DNA of 64,000 bases from Selenomonas sp. TAMA-11512 (GCF_037076525.1 NZ_AP029018.1:2092501-2156500); one strand, 5' to 3'. Positions 32,957-43,806 are shown, numbered from the stretch's first letter. Notes: generated by a model not told the origin, from the sequence alone. Numbers and translations are program-made.

Positions 32957-35417
32957 CTTCCTTAGGCCTTTCCTTTATAGATGGAAAAGCACTGAACGCA
33001 GCCGGCGGACCGGAGTGATGCTCCTTCCGCTTTTTCTTGTCCTTCGGCTTCCTCCTGCCGGACTTTTTCCCGTCCTTCTTCGCAGGCTTCACAGCCGTTT
33101 CGCCCTCCGCAGGCCCTTTCGGCGCCTTTACGGATGCGGCGGACGGATTCGCCTCTTTCCCGGATTTCGCCGATTTTTTCTTCTCTTTTGCGGACTTGGA
33201 GGACTTCTTCGCCCTTTTCGCCTTGTCCTCCCTCGCTGCCCTTTGGAGGCTCCCGATGTCGGTGATGCCGTTATCCTTCAGGACAAAATCGAGCTTTCGC
33301 TCCGCGAGATCCGCCTTCATGAGGACGACTTCCACTTCATTGCCCAGACGGTAGCTGACGCCCGTCGACTCGCCGACGAGCGCGAAGAGCTCTTCGCGAT
33401 ACTCATAGTAATCGTTGACCATCGACGAGACGTGGACGAGTCCCTCGACGCCGTTCTCGAGCTCGACGAAGATGCCGAACGCCGTCACGCCGCTGATGAC
33501 GCCCGTGAATTCCTCACCCACAAACTGCACCATGTACTCGATCTTCTTCATATCCGTCGTCTCGCGCTCCGCTTCGACGGCGTTGCGTTCACGCTCCGAG
33601 CTGTGCTGCGCGATGACAGGCAGCTTTTCTTTCAGGCTCTCCTGCCGTTCCTTCGTCATCGTACCCGTCCGGAACGTATCCCTCAGCAGGCGATGCACGA
33701 TGAGATCCGGATAGCGGCGTATCGGCGACGTGAAGTGCGTGTAGTAGCGAGCCGCAAGTCCGAAGTGCCCGAGCGACGCTGGCGCATAGCGCGCCTGCTG
33801 CATCGATCGCAGCGCCACGGCACTGATGATGCGCTCCTCCGGCTTTCCTTTGACCTTCTCCAGCACCGCCTGTATATCCCTCGGCTCGACGCTCCCGTCC
33901 GCGCGGGGCGCGACGTGCAGAGAAAACGCCGCCAGCAGCGTGTTGAGCCGCTCCAGCTTTTCCTCCGAAGGCTGCTCATGCACGCGGCAGATAAAGGGCA
34001 GCTCCTTCTTCTCCATGTGCTCGGCGACCGTCTCGTTCGCGGCGAGCATACACTCCTCAATGACGGATTCCGCCAGCGAGCCCGTGCGCTTGACGAGCTC
34101 CACGGGATGTCCCGCCTCATCGAGCTTGACCTTGACCTCGGCAATCTCAAAATCGATTGAGCCGCGTGCGCGGCGGATGGCCTTCCGCTTTTCCCGCACC
34201 TCGGCGAGCAGTTCGAGCATCGGCAGTACATCCTTATACCGCTCCCGCATCTCGGCGTCCTTTTCGACGAGCGCCGCATTGACCGCCGTATACGTCAGAC
34301 GATGACGCACGTGGATGACGGTCGGCAGGATCTCATAGCTTCGGACCTCACCGGAGGCGTCGAGCACCATCTCACACGCCATCGAGAGGCGGTCGACCCC
34401 CGTGTTGAGACTGCAGATGCCGTTCGAGAGCGCCGTCGGCAGCATGGGAATGACCCGGTCGACGAGATAGACACTCGTCCCGCGCTCGCGCGCCTCGACG
34501 TCGAGTGCCTCATTCTCCCGCACATAGTAGCTGACATCGGCGATGTAGACGCCGAGAAAACAGCCGCCGTCGGGACGACGCTCGGCATAGATGCCGTCGT
34601 CCAGATCCTTCGCGTCCTCTCCGTCGACCGTGACGATGGAGAGCTTCCGACGATCCGCGCGGCCTTTCATATCCTCCGGACGCACCTCCTGCGGAGTGAC
34701 GTCCGCCGCCTGCCGCACCGCCTTTGGGAATGTATCCGTGAGGCCGTACTGGCGCATGACCGAGAGCACATCGACCCCCGGCGCTCCGGCGTCGCCCAGC
34801 TTCTCGACGACCTCGCCCTCCGCGCTGCGGCGGCCTTCGGGCCACTTCGTGACATGGACGACGACCTTCATGCCCGCCTTTGCTCCGTGAAGCGCTTTCT
34901 GCGAGACGAAGATATCCTGAGAGAGCCGCTTATCGTCCGGGATGACGAAGCCGTTCTTCCGCACAATCTCCACCGTGCCGACGACGCGCGTATTCGCGCG
35001 CTCGACAACGCGGATGATGACGCCCTCGCGCGCGCGGCCGGGCAGCTCCGCCGGACTCACGCGGGCGACGACGCGGTCGCCGTGCATCGCCGAGTTCAAG
35101 TCGCCGCCGGGCACGAAGATATCGCCCGCATCCTCGCCGACCGTCTCCTCCGGCGTGATGAAGCCGAAGCCCTTCGCGCTCATCGAGAGACGGCCCACCG
35201 CCAGATTCATGCGCGCGGGGAGCCCGAGACGCTCGTTTCGCGTCTTGATGATGACCGCCGTCTCCTCGAGCTCTTCAATCGCCTGCCAGAAGAGATGCAA
35301 ATCCTCCGCCGAAAACGCCATCGCGCCCGCCAGATCCTCCTCCGTCAGAGGCCGATAGACTTCCTCCCGCATGAAGCGGACGATGTGCTTCTTTATCTCT
35401 TCCAATGTTTCTTTCAT
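32901..35417 (-). CDS. rnr: Ribonuclease R
   Basis: 838 residues. Cold-shock domains at about 60-230, RNB catalytic domain from about 250 ([18 protein letters not shown] has the metal-binding Asp series), S1 domain near 640-725 ([20 protein letters not shown]). The last 110 residues are a very Lys-rich tail ([17 protein letters not shown]), as often seen in RNase R and thought to help unwind structured RNA. It degrades structured RNA 3' to 5' and aids tmRNA maturation with SmpB. Confidence 0.97.
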   Translation of the reverse strand: MKETLEEIKKHIVRFMREEVYRPLTEEDLAGAMAFSAEDLHLFWQAIEELEETAVIIKTRNERLGLPARMNLAVGRLSMSAKGFGFITPEETVGEDAGDIFVPGGDLNSAMHGDRVVARVSPAELPGRAREGVIIRVVERANTRVVGTVEIVRKNGFVIPDDKRLSQDIFVSQKALHGAKAGMKVVVHVTKWPEGRRSAEGEVVEKLGDAGAPGVDVLSVMRQYGLTDTFPKAVRQAADVTPQEVRPEDMKGRADRRKLSIVTVDGEDAKDLDDGIYAERRPDGGCFLGVYIADVSYYVRENEALDVEARERGTSVYLVDRVIPMLPTALSNGICSLNTGVDRLSMACEMVLDASGEVRSYEILPTVIHVRHRLTYTAVNAALVEKDAEMRERYKDVLPMLELLAEVREKRKAIRRARGSIDFEIAEVKVKLDEAGHPVELVKRTGSLAESVIEECMLAANETVAEHMEKKELPFICRVHEQPSEEKLERLNTLLAAFSLHVAPRADGSVEPRDIQAVLEKVKGKPEERIISAVALRSMQQARYAPASLGHFGLAARYYTHFTSPIRRYPDLIVHRLLRDTFRTGTMTKERQESLKEKLPVIAQHSSERERNAVEAERETTDMKKIEYMVQFVGEEFTGVISGVTAFGIFVELENGVEGLVHVSSMVNDYYEYREELFALVGESTGVSYRLGNEVEVVLMKADLAERKLDFVLKDNGITDIGSLQRAAREDKAKRAKKSSKSAKEKKKSAKSGKEANPSAASVKAPKGPAEGETAVKPAKKDGKKSGRRKPKDKKKRKEHHSGPPAAFSAFPSIKERPKEGERHRAQKRRNQNRIRKP

Positions 35418-35503
35418 TCATTTCTCCTGTATGTATGCCCGCTTCCGGGCTGTGCGCCGTTCCGCCCCGCTTCTTTGAGCTGCGGGCAGCGCGTCCTGCG
35501 CGG

Positions 35504-36247
35504 CTATATATCCCGCGCCTTCAAAAAAGCCGTGCATGCGTCAAAGACATCCTCGCGCACATCGCTCAGCATAATCATGTGCCCCGCGTCCACATGAATG
35601 ACCGCCTTGTCCGTTGACGACACGGCATCGCAGATATACTGCGCGCTCTCTATCTTCGCCGTCCGATCCTGCGTCCCGTGGAAGAGGCGGATCGGCACCT
35701 TGACCTCGGCGAGCCGCCCCTTGATCTCCTCAATGAAGTCCACGAGCTCGTGGACGGCGATGAGAGGCATCTTCTTGTACGTCAGATTGACAAACCCCGG
35801 GATGTGCTTACACCGATTGCGGATCTTGGGATAGTACTTGTCCATGCAGTCCGCGCGCGAGGGCAGGTATCCCATGTGCCGCGATTCATCGATGAAGATG
35901 GGCGCGCCGAGCGTGACGACCTTCTCGATCCTCTTATCGGCGGCAAGCTTCAGCGACAGAAGTCCGCCCATCGAATGGCCGATGACCGAGATGCGCGGAC
36001 AGAAGCCCGAGAGAATCGAGTACCCGTCGATGACCGAATCATACCAGTCCGCCGCGTTTGTCCTCTGCATATCCTCCGGTGACGTGCCGTGTCCGCAGAG
36101 GCGTATCGTCAGCACCGTAAAGCCGGCCTCATGGAGAGCATCCGCCAACAGCACCATCTCCGGGGGCATGCCTGTAAAGCCGTGCACCAAGAGCACACCG
36201 TGCTCGCCCCCAGGCATGAAGAACGGCTCCGCTCCTTCGATAATCAT
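35504..36247 (-). CDS. est: Alpha/beta hydrolase (carboxylesterase type)
   Basis: 247 residues. Oxyanion region VLLVHGFTGMPPEM near residue 19, nucleophile elbow VIGHSMGG near residue 94, late Asp (FHGTQDRTA) and His (HVDAGHMI). This is the usual gene between secG and rnr in Firmicutes and matches Est30-type carboxylesterases that cleave short-chain esters. No signal peptide, so cytoplasmic. The physiological substrate is unknown. Confidence 0.92.
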   Translation of the reverse strand: MIIEGAEPFFMPGGEHGVLLVHGFTGMPPEMVLLADALHEAGFTVLTIRLCGHGTSPEDMQRTNAADWYDSVIDGYSILSGFCPRISVIGHSMGGLLSLKLAADKRIEKVVTLGAPIFIDESRHMGYLPSRADCMDKYYPKIRNRCKHIPGFVNLTYKKMPLIAVHELVDFIEEIKGRLAEVKVPIRLFHGTQDRTAKIESAQYICDAVSSTDKAVIHVDAGHMIMLSDVREDVFDACTAFLKARDI

Positions 36248-36304
36248 GATAAATCGCTCCTAAAAACAAAAAGAGAGACGCTGCACGAGGAGCGTCTCTA
36301 TCCG

Positions 36305-36532
36305 TCAGACCGTCAGCTTGACAATCGCCAGCGTCAGACCGCCAAAGGCAATCGCAAGAATAATCGTCACGCGCGCCAACAGCGCGTCCAATCCGCGCGC
36401 CTTACTGCTGAAGACCGTATCATCCGCGGCGCCGAACCCCATACCTGCCGATTTCGGCTCCTGTCCCAGAACCGATACGATGAGGGCAATGCCGAGCAGC
36501 GCGTCCAGTACCATCAAACCTGTCAATAACAA
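36305..36532 (-). CDS. secG: SecG, preprotein translocase subunit
   Basis: 75 residues from a TTG at 36532, with GGAGGAGAG placed about 7 nt upstream; longer versions of the frame have no start signal. Two hydrophobic segments (about 4-22 and 53-73) flank the SecG loop with SAGMGFGA. It aids SecYEG protein export. First gene of secG-est-rnr-smpB. Confidence 0.93.
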   Translation of the reverse strand: MLLTGLMVLDALLGIALIVSVLGQEPKSAGMGFGAADDTVFSSKARGLDALLARVTIILAIAFGGLTLAIVKLTV

Positions 36533-36569
36533 ATGAAATCTCTCCTCCGCCTTATGTTCGATACGAGTT

Positions 36570-36598
36570 ATTCTATCACAAAGACAAATTCTCGACAA
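36570..36598 (-). promoter_or_regulatory. Promoter of the secG-est-rnr-smpB operon
   Basis: Minus strand: TTGTCG (36593-36598), 17-bp spacer, TAGAAT (36570-36575). Confidence 0.7.
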
Positions 36599-36636
36599 GA
36601 GGAATATATTTCTCGTTCGCTTTCCCAATCTTCAGC

Positions 36637-36669
36637 AAACAATGGATTTGCACAGGAAACAATGGATTT
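36637..36669. repeat. Two direct repeats with 20-bp period between secG and the autotransporter
   Basis: AAACAATGGATTT occurs at 36637-36649 and again at 36657-36669. A 20-bp period puts both on the same face of the helix, as for paired regulator sites. The remaining AT-rich gap of about 320 bp contains the secG promoter and a possible 22-codon leader frame; no clear autotransporter promoter was found. Confidence 0.6.
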
Positions 36670-36730
36670 CTATATTTCATCTTGCATATTTGCGCGATTT
36701 AGAATAGGATTAGAAGGAGATTCGCATCTC

Positions 36731-36799
36731 ATGGCGAAAGTAAATAATTGTTATGTTGGATTTATTGTAGAATCATATATTGAATGCGAATCACCCTGA
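36731..36799 (+). CDS. Possible 22-residue leader peptide before the autotransporter
   Basis: ATG at 36731 preceded by AAGGAG (11-nt gap); reads MAKVNNCYVGFIVESYIECE and ends two codons later, 53 nt before the autotransporter ATG. It may be a leader peptide or chance. Confidence 0.25.
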   Translation: MAKVNNCYVGFIVESYIECESP

Positions 36800-36852
36800 A
36801 ATCTCTTGGAAGGGACCCTCGCACGCGAGGACATACAAGGAGGAATATACAC

Positions 36853-39800
36853 ATGAAAAAAGAGCTGACGCGAGACGAGCTCTTGACACGCGCCGTCGTC
36901 TTCACGGCGGTCACAGGCAGCATTATGACTCTGCCGCATGCCGGCGAGGCGGCGACGAAGTTCAACGAGCACAACTACGCCACGCAGATCATCGTCGATC
37001 AGACGGACGGGCAGGAATGGTATACCGACAGTGAGGGAAATACCCGCACGAAGATGTATGTTCCAAGAGGCGATTTCATATCCCCAACCGACAAATCCAA
37101 GAGCACCACGACGCACAGCGATCAGCTCAACGTCATCTCCATTACGGATAAGGGCGTACAGAGCCAGACCGTATCGTATTACAACTACCCAAAAAGCTGG
37201 AAAACAGATGACACCGTAGCACTTCCGAATCACAAGGAGACGCAGGACTGGTATCACCCGGACGCTTCCCCCGACCTCATCGTATCCAATGACGAGACAG
37301 CCTCTGCCTTTAAGTATGACCGACCTGTCGTCAGGGACGCCGTTCCTGTCGCACCGGGTGCCGAAGTACGAGTGCTTGATAAGGGCGAGGCTATCGTCGT
37401 CGTCGCCGAGGAAGCGAAGGCCCCTGAGCTGACCCTCACGACGGGAAACCTGCGCCAGAAAGCGTTTAATGCTGCGGGAGAGCTTGTCTCTTCCGGCGAC
37501 GCCTATCACGGTACGGCTGAGGATGGCGGAAGTCTCTCCATTGCCGTCCAGCCGTCGGCATCGAACGTCAACTACAGACAGACCGATTATCTCTCCGCCA
37601 TGCTCCATCATACTGCCGACGCGCAGGCTCTGCGGGACGCAATCCCCAGCTATGAGAGCGTATCCGCGGATCTGTCAAATGTTTACTTCAAAGCGGTCGG
37701 CGGTGATATCAGCTTTGTGAACGGCTCCGTGACCGTGCAGGCGAATCACCTTTACGGCGCAAATAACACAACCAAAGTCACGCGTAAAGATAACTATGAG
37801 TTTCCTGACAAATCCCGCTTCAACGGCAAAATACACATCGGTTCCTCGAAGGATGAAGCCGGTCATACCGCCAACTATGTACCGCAGCGCGCCCGCGTCG
37901 TACTTGCAGGTGATACCGCATTTAACGCGCAGAACAGTTCATCTGACTTCACTTGGAACGACTATGCCGACAATACCATAACGAACGCCAAGGATTTTAT
38001 CAAACTGAATCCGAGCGGCACTCTGGCAGGCGCTTCCGCGCAACTTCTCGATACGGCTGATGCGGCTAAGCCGACGGTTCGTACGGACGCTGGAAATGCC
38101 ATCGACTTTAACGGCGGTATACTCGAGCTGACGGATGCAACGCTGACCGACACGCAGTTGGAGCGCGCACAGGATGCCGTAAACAAAGAAAGTGATTCTC
38201 AGAGTCTATTTACAGCATGGCGCGATGCGCTCAAAAACGGCGCTGCCTGGACTTCATCCGTACATGCCCCCTCCGTCGTCCGCGCAAGCGCTTCCACCAA
38301 GGTCACGAAGGATTCGACGACGATGCCGTCTGTCGCCGACTTTAGTGATACGTCGCAGTGGGAATACGATAAATATGCGGACGTACTGAATGTACTTGCC
38401 GCAAACAGCCTCAAAAACACCTCGGAACTTGGTCTTGTCACGTTACCTGGAAGGAATCAGTTCAACCTGATTAATTCTCGTAGTTATGTGTCACATCACG
38501 ATTCATCGGATGATCCTGATGACTGGTTTGAGAGTTCCGATCCTTATGCCGGTACATCCGGCATCCAAAGAAATATCCACGCTTCTTATATCAACTTTGA
38601 TACCGCTCCGACACGCATCTTGATTGGAGATGACCGTCATCTAACCCTCTCCGACGGACAGGGCAATCATCTCATCAAAATCGACGGCAGCGATCCGGCA
38701 GCAGGAACAAATGACGTTATCCCCATCCTCGTCGAGGGTAATTCCGTCCTCACCCTTGGCGGTACGGTAAATTCCGACAACACGCTGTGGGCAAATGTCA
38801 CTGTAAACGGCACTACGACAAGCAACGATTCTTCTGCCCTTTCAAGTATTTCAGGCGGTGCTGTCCTGGAGGTCACAAACGGTACAAAGACGGTCAACAG
38901 CGTTAAGGCAAACAAGGCAGCTATTGTGCTCCACCGGAGCGGCAGCTTGACAGCGGATGATTTAAGCACGACTGCTGCAGCCGATGGCACAATCACTGCT
39001 ACAAACGGTTCCCGTATTACCGTCAAAGACGGCGGTACCCTTAAAGCGGAGAAGATCACTCTGACGACAAATTCGGTCATGGATGTAGAAGCCGGCTCCT
39101 ATGTCCGAGCCAATGAGATCACCGGCTCCGGATTTACACTCAACTATGCGGATGCCGCGCTTGATGCTCTTGGACGCCGCATGGAGACAAAGCTCCAGAA
39201 CATCCGTGTCACGGGAAAGAGCACTGTCCATGTCGGCAACGAGAACGCGGCCGGCGACCTGCATCTTAAAAAGACGTCTGTGCTCACGGACAGCGACGTC
39301 TTGCTCGATCCCGCATGGGTCGATGACAGTCTCAACACATTGGGATACAATCCGCTCGATACCGGCACATATACGCGAGCCTTCTCGCACGCGTCCACCT
39401 TCAGCGATACGCTCTCCAAACGTCCCTCTACTGTCCCCGGAGCAGCGGATATTGAAGCCAACGCTCTCGACTATCGCCTCACCGTCGGCCGCCAGTCCAT
39501 CGCTTCTCTGGGCTCCACCCTGGAAGGCTCGACCTCCATTGAGCGCAATAGGGACGCGATGCGTACATTCCGCGAGAGCCGCTTCGACTGGGGTGAATCG
39601 GACGATCACGCCAAGAACGTCACAGCCGCTCTCTACCTGGATCAGCCCGTAAAGCTGACGTATGCGTCATCGACAGATGTTGGAACAAATCCCAACTTCA
39701 ACGCTGCAGGCACGATTCATCGCACACTCGTCGGCGGCCTGACCGTCGACGGCGACGTGACTTTCACGACCGGAACGAAAGCGACGCCGGGTCATATCGT

Positions 39801-41361
39801 CTTCGGACAGGATTCTCTGCTCATGCTCAATGCCGCACATATCGGCACCGGCCCTGTGCTCAGCTCGGAGGATGGCCGAATTGACAACACCCCCAGTAAT
39901 TTCGCAACCATCTCGGTCGATGAAAACGCGCGCCTCTATCTGACGAATATCACGACACGAGGTGTCGGCGTCGACAACGGACAGGTTATCAACCTCATCG
40001 GCAATCTGAACGTCGCGAATGGAGAAGGCTGGCTCAATCCGAACAGCGTACGTCAGATTTATACGTATCCGCTCTTCGGCGTGGTATTGGATGATGTCCT
40101 GCACAGCGGCACCCCCTCTGCCAACTACCACTATATCAAGGTCTACCGCAAGTCCGTCACGGACGTCCTGCCGGATACGATCCTGGAAGGCGCCGTCAAC
40201 GGCATCCCCGATGCCGAGCTCAACAAAGAGCTCTACCCGGATGAGCGCTCCTTGACCCCCGGCATCCGGCTCGTCCGCAAGGTCTTTGACAACCTTCTCT
40301 CCCCGGCTCCTCTGAGCACGAGTCTGCCGCTCACAAAGGCGCAGGCAACGGAGGTCCTGAACCTCGCCGGCAATCCTTCGGAGGCCGTCGGCGCTACGGC
40401 AAACGCCCTCCGGCAGACGACGGTGCTCGCGGAAGAGGCAAACGACCACTTCAGCGCCCTCTCGCCCTACGCGTTCAGTCCCGTCTCCATCCGCAATACG
40501 CCGGCAGGCCCGGCAAGCGCGTTCGACGACGCGGACAGGGACGGCGAGATCTGGTTCAAGGCGGCGCATCAGAGAAGCGAGACCGAAGGGCTCAAGGCGG
40601 CGGGCAACGCCACCGACTACGACGCGAAGTTCAACACCTTCACGCTCGGCTATGACTTCCCGCAGACGCAGCGAAACATGCGCCACGGCTTATCGGTCAG
40701 CTACGGCACGGGCGACGGCGAGCAGGCGCACCTCAGCGATGACATGAAGATCCTCGGTCTGAGCTACTACGCCTCCCTCGCGAACAAGAACAACAACCTG
40801 CTCCTCGATGCCGGCTACTACGAGACGGAGCATGAGGTCAGCGGCAATCTCCCCTACGTCGGGGATCGCCTGGACGCGGATTCGAAGACGAAGGTCTTCA
40901 CGCTCGGCGTCACGAATGAATTCGTGCAGAAGGAGCGCAACAACGTCCTTGTTCCGCATATCGGCCTGCGCTACTCGCATGTGTCCACGCCAAGCTACAC
41001 CGGCCGTCTCAACGGAGAAGCCGCTTTCCGCTACTCGCCGGAGAGCAAGGATATCTTCACGCTGCCCATCGGCGTCGGCTTCAAGCGCGACTTCCGCAAA
41101 GGTGATACGACATATCGCTTCCTCGCGGACTTCTCCTACATCCCGGTCCTCTCGGGCCGTGATGCCACGATGCGGACGCATCTCATCGGCGGCGGCGTCG
41201 ATTCCTTCGACAACGATGTCGTCAGCCGCAATTCCTACCGCGCGAAGCTCAGCTTCCTCGCGGAGAGCGACAAGTCGTCCTACGGTCTCGACTACAGCTA
41301 TCGCGGCTCGTCGGATACGACCTCGCACTACGTCGGCGCACGCTTCAACTTCAAGTTTTAA
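36853..41361 (+). CDS. Large autotransporter (type V secreted protein)
   Basis: 1,502 residues from the ATG at 36853 (AAGGAGG, 9-nt spacing); an earlier in-frame ATG at 36784 lacks a ribosome site. A Sec signal peptide (MKKELTRDELLTRA, hydrophobic stretch, ending near HAGEAA) leads into a passenger of about 1,150 residues rich in Thr, Ser, Asp and Asn with beta-helix-like repeats (LTLGGTVNSDNTLWANVTVNG). The last 270 residues, from about GEIWFKAAHQRSETE, form an autotransporter beta-barrel of alternating aromatic strands, ending in Phe (ARFNFKF) as needed for BAM assembly. No protease triad was found. Likely a surface adhesin; host or surface target unknown. Confidence 0.93.
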   Translation: MKKELTRDELLTRAVVFTAVTGSIMTLPHAGEAATKFNEHNYATQIIVDQTDGQEWYTDSEGNTRTKMYVPRGDFISPTDKSKSTTTHSDQLNVISITDKGVQSQTVSYYNYPKSWKTDDTVALPNHKETQDWYHPDASPDLIVSNDETASAFKYDRPVVRDAVPVAPGAEVRVLDKGEAIVVVAEEAKAPELTLTTGNLRQKAFNAAGELVSSGDAYHGTAEDGGSLSIAVQPSASNVNYRQTDYLSAMLHHTADAQALRDAIPSYESVSADLSNVYFKAVGGDISFVNGSVTVQANHLYGANNTTKVTRKDNYEFPDKSRFNGKIHIGSSKDEAGHTANYVPQRARVVLAGDTAFNAQNSSSDFTWNDYADNTITNAKDFIKLNPSGTLAGASAQLLDTADAAKPTVRTDAGNAIDFNGGILELTDATLTDTQLERAQDAVNKESDSQSLFTAWRDALKNGAAWTSSVHAPSVVRASASTKVTKDSTTMPSVADFSDTSQWEYDKYADVLNVLAANSLKNTSELGLVTLPGRNQFNLINSRSYVSHHDSSDDPDDWFESSDPYAGTSGIQRNIHASYINFDTAPTRILIGDDRHLTLSDGQGNHLIKIDGSDPAAGTNDVIPILVEGNSVLTLGGTVNSDNTLWANVTVNGTTTSNDSSALSSISGGAVLEVTNGTKTVNSVKANKAAIVLHRSGSLTADDLSTTAAADGTITATNGSRITVKDGGTLKAEKITLTTNSVMDVEAGSYVRANEITGSGFTLNYADAALDALGRRMETKLQNIRVTGKSTVHVGNENAAGDLHLKKTSVLTDSDVLLDPAWVDDSLNTLGYNPLDTGTYTRAFSHASTFSDTLSKRPSTVPGAADIEANALDYRLTVGRQSIASLGSTLEGSTSIERNRDAMRTFRESRFDWGESDDHAKNVTAALYLDQPVKLTYASSTDVGTNPNFNAAGTIHRTLVGGLTVDGDVTFTTGTKATPGHIVFGQDSLLMLNAAHIGTGPVLSSEDGRIDNTPSNFATISVDENARLYLTNITTRGVGVDNGQVINLIGNLNVANGEGWLNPNSVRQIYTYPLFGVVLDDVLHSGTPSANYHYIKVYRKSVTDVLPDTILEGAVNGIPDAELNKELYPDERSLTPGIRLVRKVFDNLLSPAPLSTSLPLTKAQATEVLNLAGNPSEAVGATANALRQTTVLAEEANDHFSALSPYAFSPVSIRNTPAGPASAFDDADRDGEIWFKAAHQRSETEGLKAAGNATDYDAKFNTFTLGYDFPQTQRNMRHGLSVSYGTGDGEQAHLSDDMKILGLSYYASLANKNNNLLLDAGYYETEHEVSGNLPYVGDRLDADSKTKVFTLGVTNEFVQKERNNVLVPHIGLRYSHVSTPSYTGRLNGEAAFRYSPESKDIFTLPIGVGFKRDFRKGDTTYRFLADFSYIPVLSGRDATMRTHLIGGGVDSFDNDVVSRNSYRAKLSFLAESDKSSYGLDYSYRGSSDTTSHYVGARFNFKF

Positions 41362-41386
41362 GCGCCGAAGCATACGAAAGAAAATC

Positions 41387-41425
41387 AGCAGGGAGCGCCG
41401 CACTCGCGGCGCTCCCTGCCTGCTT
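41387..41425 (+). terminator. Terminator after the autotransporter
   Basis: GCAGGGAGCGCCG, loop CACTCG, CGGCGCTCCCTGC, followed by a weak T-run; 27 nt past the stop. Confidence 0.75.
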
Positions 41426-41445
41426 TATGAAGTATATGGGCAAAC

Positions 41446-41478
41446 GAAAACGATACCGCGCGGGCGGTATCGTTTTTG
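41446..41478 (-). terminator. Bidirectional terminator, serving pyk
   Basis: AAAACGATACCGC pairs with GCGGTATCGTTTTT. It has A's on one side and T's on the other, and lies 18 nt past the pyk stop. Confidence 0.85.
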
Positions 41479-41495
41479 TATTTATATGGTTCCGA

Positions 41496-42920
41496 TTAAA
41501 TCACATACACGCGGATGGCGTTGGAATTGCCTTCGCTCGACTTGATGCCGGACGTGATGATGGAGAGGTCGCCCTTCTTCGCATAGCCTTCCCTGACAGC
41601 AGCCGCCGTAGCCGCATCGAGCATGTCGCGTTCATTTGTCCACATCTTCTCCGCGAGAATCGGCAGGACGCCCCAACGAAGATTGAGGTGACGCACGACG
41701 GACGGATCCGGCGTGTAGGCAATGATGCTGGACTTCGGACGATAGTGCGAGACGATGCGGGCCGTGTAGCCGCTCTCGGTCGGCGTGATGATCTCATCGG
41801 CGTCGAGCTCGGTCGCCATCTGGACCGTCGCGTGCGCCATCGCCATCGTGCGCGACGTCATGGTCACGACGCCCGTGCCGCGGAACATCTTCTTGTAGTG
41901 GAGCGAGGACTCGATGCGCTTCGCGATCGTCTCCATCGTAGCGACGGCGAGGATCGGATAGTCTCCGGACGCCGTCTCGCCGGAGAGCATGATGGCGTCC
42001 GTGCCGTCGAGGATGGCGTTCGCGACGTCCGAGGCTTCCGCACGCGTCGGGCGCGGGTTCGAGGTCATGGACTCCAGCATCTGCGTCGCGACGATGACGG
42101 GCTTGCCCGCCTTGTTGCACTTCTCGATGATCTCCTTCTGCACGAGCGGCACTTCCTCCGCGGGGATCTCGACGCCGAGGTCGCCGCGCGCGACCATGAT
42201 GCCGTCGGAGACTTCGAGGATGGAATCCAGGTTCTTGACGCCCTCGAGGTTTTCAATCTTCGGGATGATCTCCATGTGACCGTTGTGCTTCTCGATGAGC
42301 TTGCGGATCGCGAGGACATCGGCAGCGCGCTGGATGAAGGATGCCGCGACAAAGTCCATGTCGTGCTCGATGCCGAAGAGGATATCTTTCTCGTCCTGCT
42401 CGGAGATAGGAGGAAGTCCGAGCGGCACGCCGGGAGCCGCGACGCGCTTGCGCGTGGACATCGGACCGGAGTTCTGGATCGTCGTGACGATGTCCTTCCC
42501 CTCGACAGCGTCGACCTTGAGCGCGACAAGTCCGTCGGACAGGAGAAGTGTATCGCCCGGCTTGACCTCATTGTAGAGGTTCTTATGGTTGACGGAGCAC
42601 TTTGTCTCGTCGCCGGGCGCGTCATCATACGTAAGCGTAAAGGTCGCGCCCTTTTTGAGCTCTACCTTGCCGGCGGCAAAGTCGCCGAGGCGCATCTCCG
42701 GTCCTTTCGTGTCAAGAAGGAGAGAGACGACCTTGCCTGTCGTCTTTGCCGCCTCGCGGACGCGGTTGATGCGCTCCAAGTGCTCCTGATGATTCCCGTG
42801 CGAAAAATTGAAACGGGCAACGTTCATGCCGTTTTCAATCATGGCTTCTACAACGCCCGGCTTGTCTGTCGACGGACCTTGGGTGCAAACGATTTTCGTC
42901 TTCTTTACCATAGTTACCAT
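41496..42920 (-). CDS. pyk: Pyruvate kinase
   Basis: 474 residues from the ATG at 42920 (GGAGG, 10-nt gap); ATGs at 42938 and 42911 are less well placed. Signatures: KKTKIVCTQGPSTDKPG start, NFSHGNHQEH, IIPKIENLEGVKNLD (catalytic Lys), MVARGDLGVEIP and the C-terminal allosteric domain with TESGYTARIVS. The extra C-terminal PEP-utiliser-like domain of some Firmicute enzymes is absent. It makes ATP and pyruvate in glycolysis. Confidence 0.97.
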   Translation of the reverse strand: MVTMVKKTKIVCTQGPSTDKPGVVEAMIENGMNVARFNFSHGNHQEHLERINRVREAAKTTGKVVSLLLDTKGPEMRLGDFAAGKVELKKGATFTLTYDDAPGDETKCSVNHKNLYNEVKPGDTLLLSDGLVALKVDAVEGKDIVTTIQNSGPMSTRKRVAAPGVPLGLPPISEQDEKDILFGIEHDMDFVAASFIQRAADVLAIRKLIEKHNGHMEIIPKIENLEGVKNLDSILEVSDGIMVARGDLGVEIPAEEVPLVQKEIIEKCNKAGKPVIVATQMLESMTSNPRPTRAEASDVANAILDGTDAIMLSGETASGDYPILAVATMETIAKRIESSLHYKKMFRGTGVVTMTSRTMAMAHATVQMATELDADEIITPTESGYTARIVSHYRPKSSIIAYTPDPSVVRHLNLRWGVLPILAEKMWTNERDMLDAATAAAVREGYAKKGDLSIITSGIKSSEGNSNAIRVYVI

Positions 42921-42991
42921 AGCTGCTTGTCCCTCCATAAAGGTTTAGCCGTTTCATTCTGCCCGCGACGGCGAGCAATTCATACATATTC

Positions 42992-43020
42992 ATTTTACAC
43001 TTTTTATACGCCGATGTAAA
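42992..43020 (-). promoter_or_regulatory. pyk promoter
   Basis: Minus strand: TTTACA (43015-43020), 17-bp spacer, TAAAAT (42992-42997). Confidence 0.8.
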
Positions 43021-43112
43021 GGAAGCGTTGCGTAAATCGTCCTACATTTTGAGTACATTTTCAAATGCGGTGATGTGCATCTTCGAGGTAAGCATCTTCG
43101 ATCTAAATCCGA

Positions 43113-43141
43113 TTGCGCGAAGCGGCCCCATGTAGTAAAAT
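43113..43141 (+). promoter_or_regulatory. Possible upp promoter
   Basis: TTGCGC (43113-43118), 17-bp spacer, TAAAAT (43136-43141). The same TTGCGC -35 with 17-bp spacing precedes thrS. Confidence 0.6.
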
Positions 43142-43176
43142 AGACGCACAGATATCATGAAAGGGAGTAATGCCGC

Positions 43177-43806
43177 ATGTCAAACATCCACATTCTGGAG
43201 CATCCGCTCATCCAGCACAAGTTCACGCTCTTGCGTGATAAAGCCGTCGGCGCGAAGGACTTCCGCGAGCTTCTGTCCGAAATCTCCATGCTCATGGCGT
43301 ACGAGATCACGCGCGACTTCCCGACGAAAGAGGTCGAGGTGGAAACGCCTGTCGCCGTCGCCAAGGGCAAAGTGCTCGCCGGAAAGAAGGTCGGTCTCAT
43401 CCCCATCCTGCGCGCGGGGCTGGGTATGCTTGACGGCATGCTTCGTCTCATCCCCGCGGCAAAGGTCGGTCACGTCGGTCTCTATCGCGACCCCGAGACG
43501 CTGAAGCCTGTCGAATACTACTGTAAGCTCCCGACGGATGTCGCGAACCGCAAGCTCATCGTCGTCGATCCGATGCTCGCTACGGGCGGCTCCGCATCCG
43601 CCGCCATCACGCTTCTCAAGGAAAAGGGCGCAAAGGACATCATTCTCATGTGTCTCGTCGGCGCTCCCGAGGGCGCAGCGACCATTCAGCGGGATCATCC
43701 GGACGTCCCCGTCTACCTTGCCGCGCTCGACGAGAGACTCAACGACCACGGCTATATCGTCCCCGGCCTCGGCGACGCCGGGGACCGCATCTTCGGCACA
43801 TTGTGA
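43177..43806 (+). CDS. upp: Uracil phosphoribosyltransferase
   Basis: 209 residues, standard length. PRPP loop [16 protein letters not shown] near residue 128, [14 protein letters not shown] near 70, and uracil-binding end [16 protein letters not shown]. It salvages uracil to UMP. AAAGGGAG precedes the ATG. Single-gene unit between promoter and terminator. Confidence 0.98.
   Translation: MSNIHILEHPLIQHKFTLLRDKAVGAKDFRELLSEISMLMAYEITRDFPTKEVEVETPVAVAKGKVLAGKKVGLIPILRAGLGMLDGMLRLIPAAKVGHVGLYRDPETLKPVEYYCKLPTDVANRKLIVVDPMLATGGSASAAITLLKEKGAKDIILMCLVGAPEGAATIQRDHPDVPVYLAALDERLNDHGYIVPGLGDAGDRIFGTL

Noticed and set aside
36751-37611. 286-codon minus-strand frame at the autotransporter 5' end
   Set aside because: Antisense to a signal peptide and passenger region, low-quality composition, no ribosome site.
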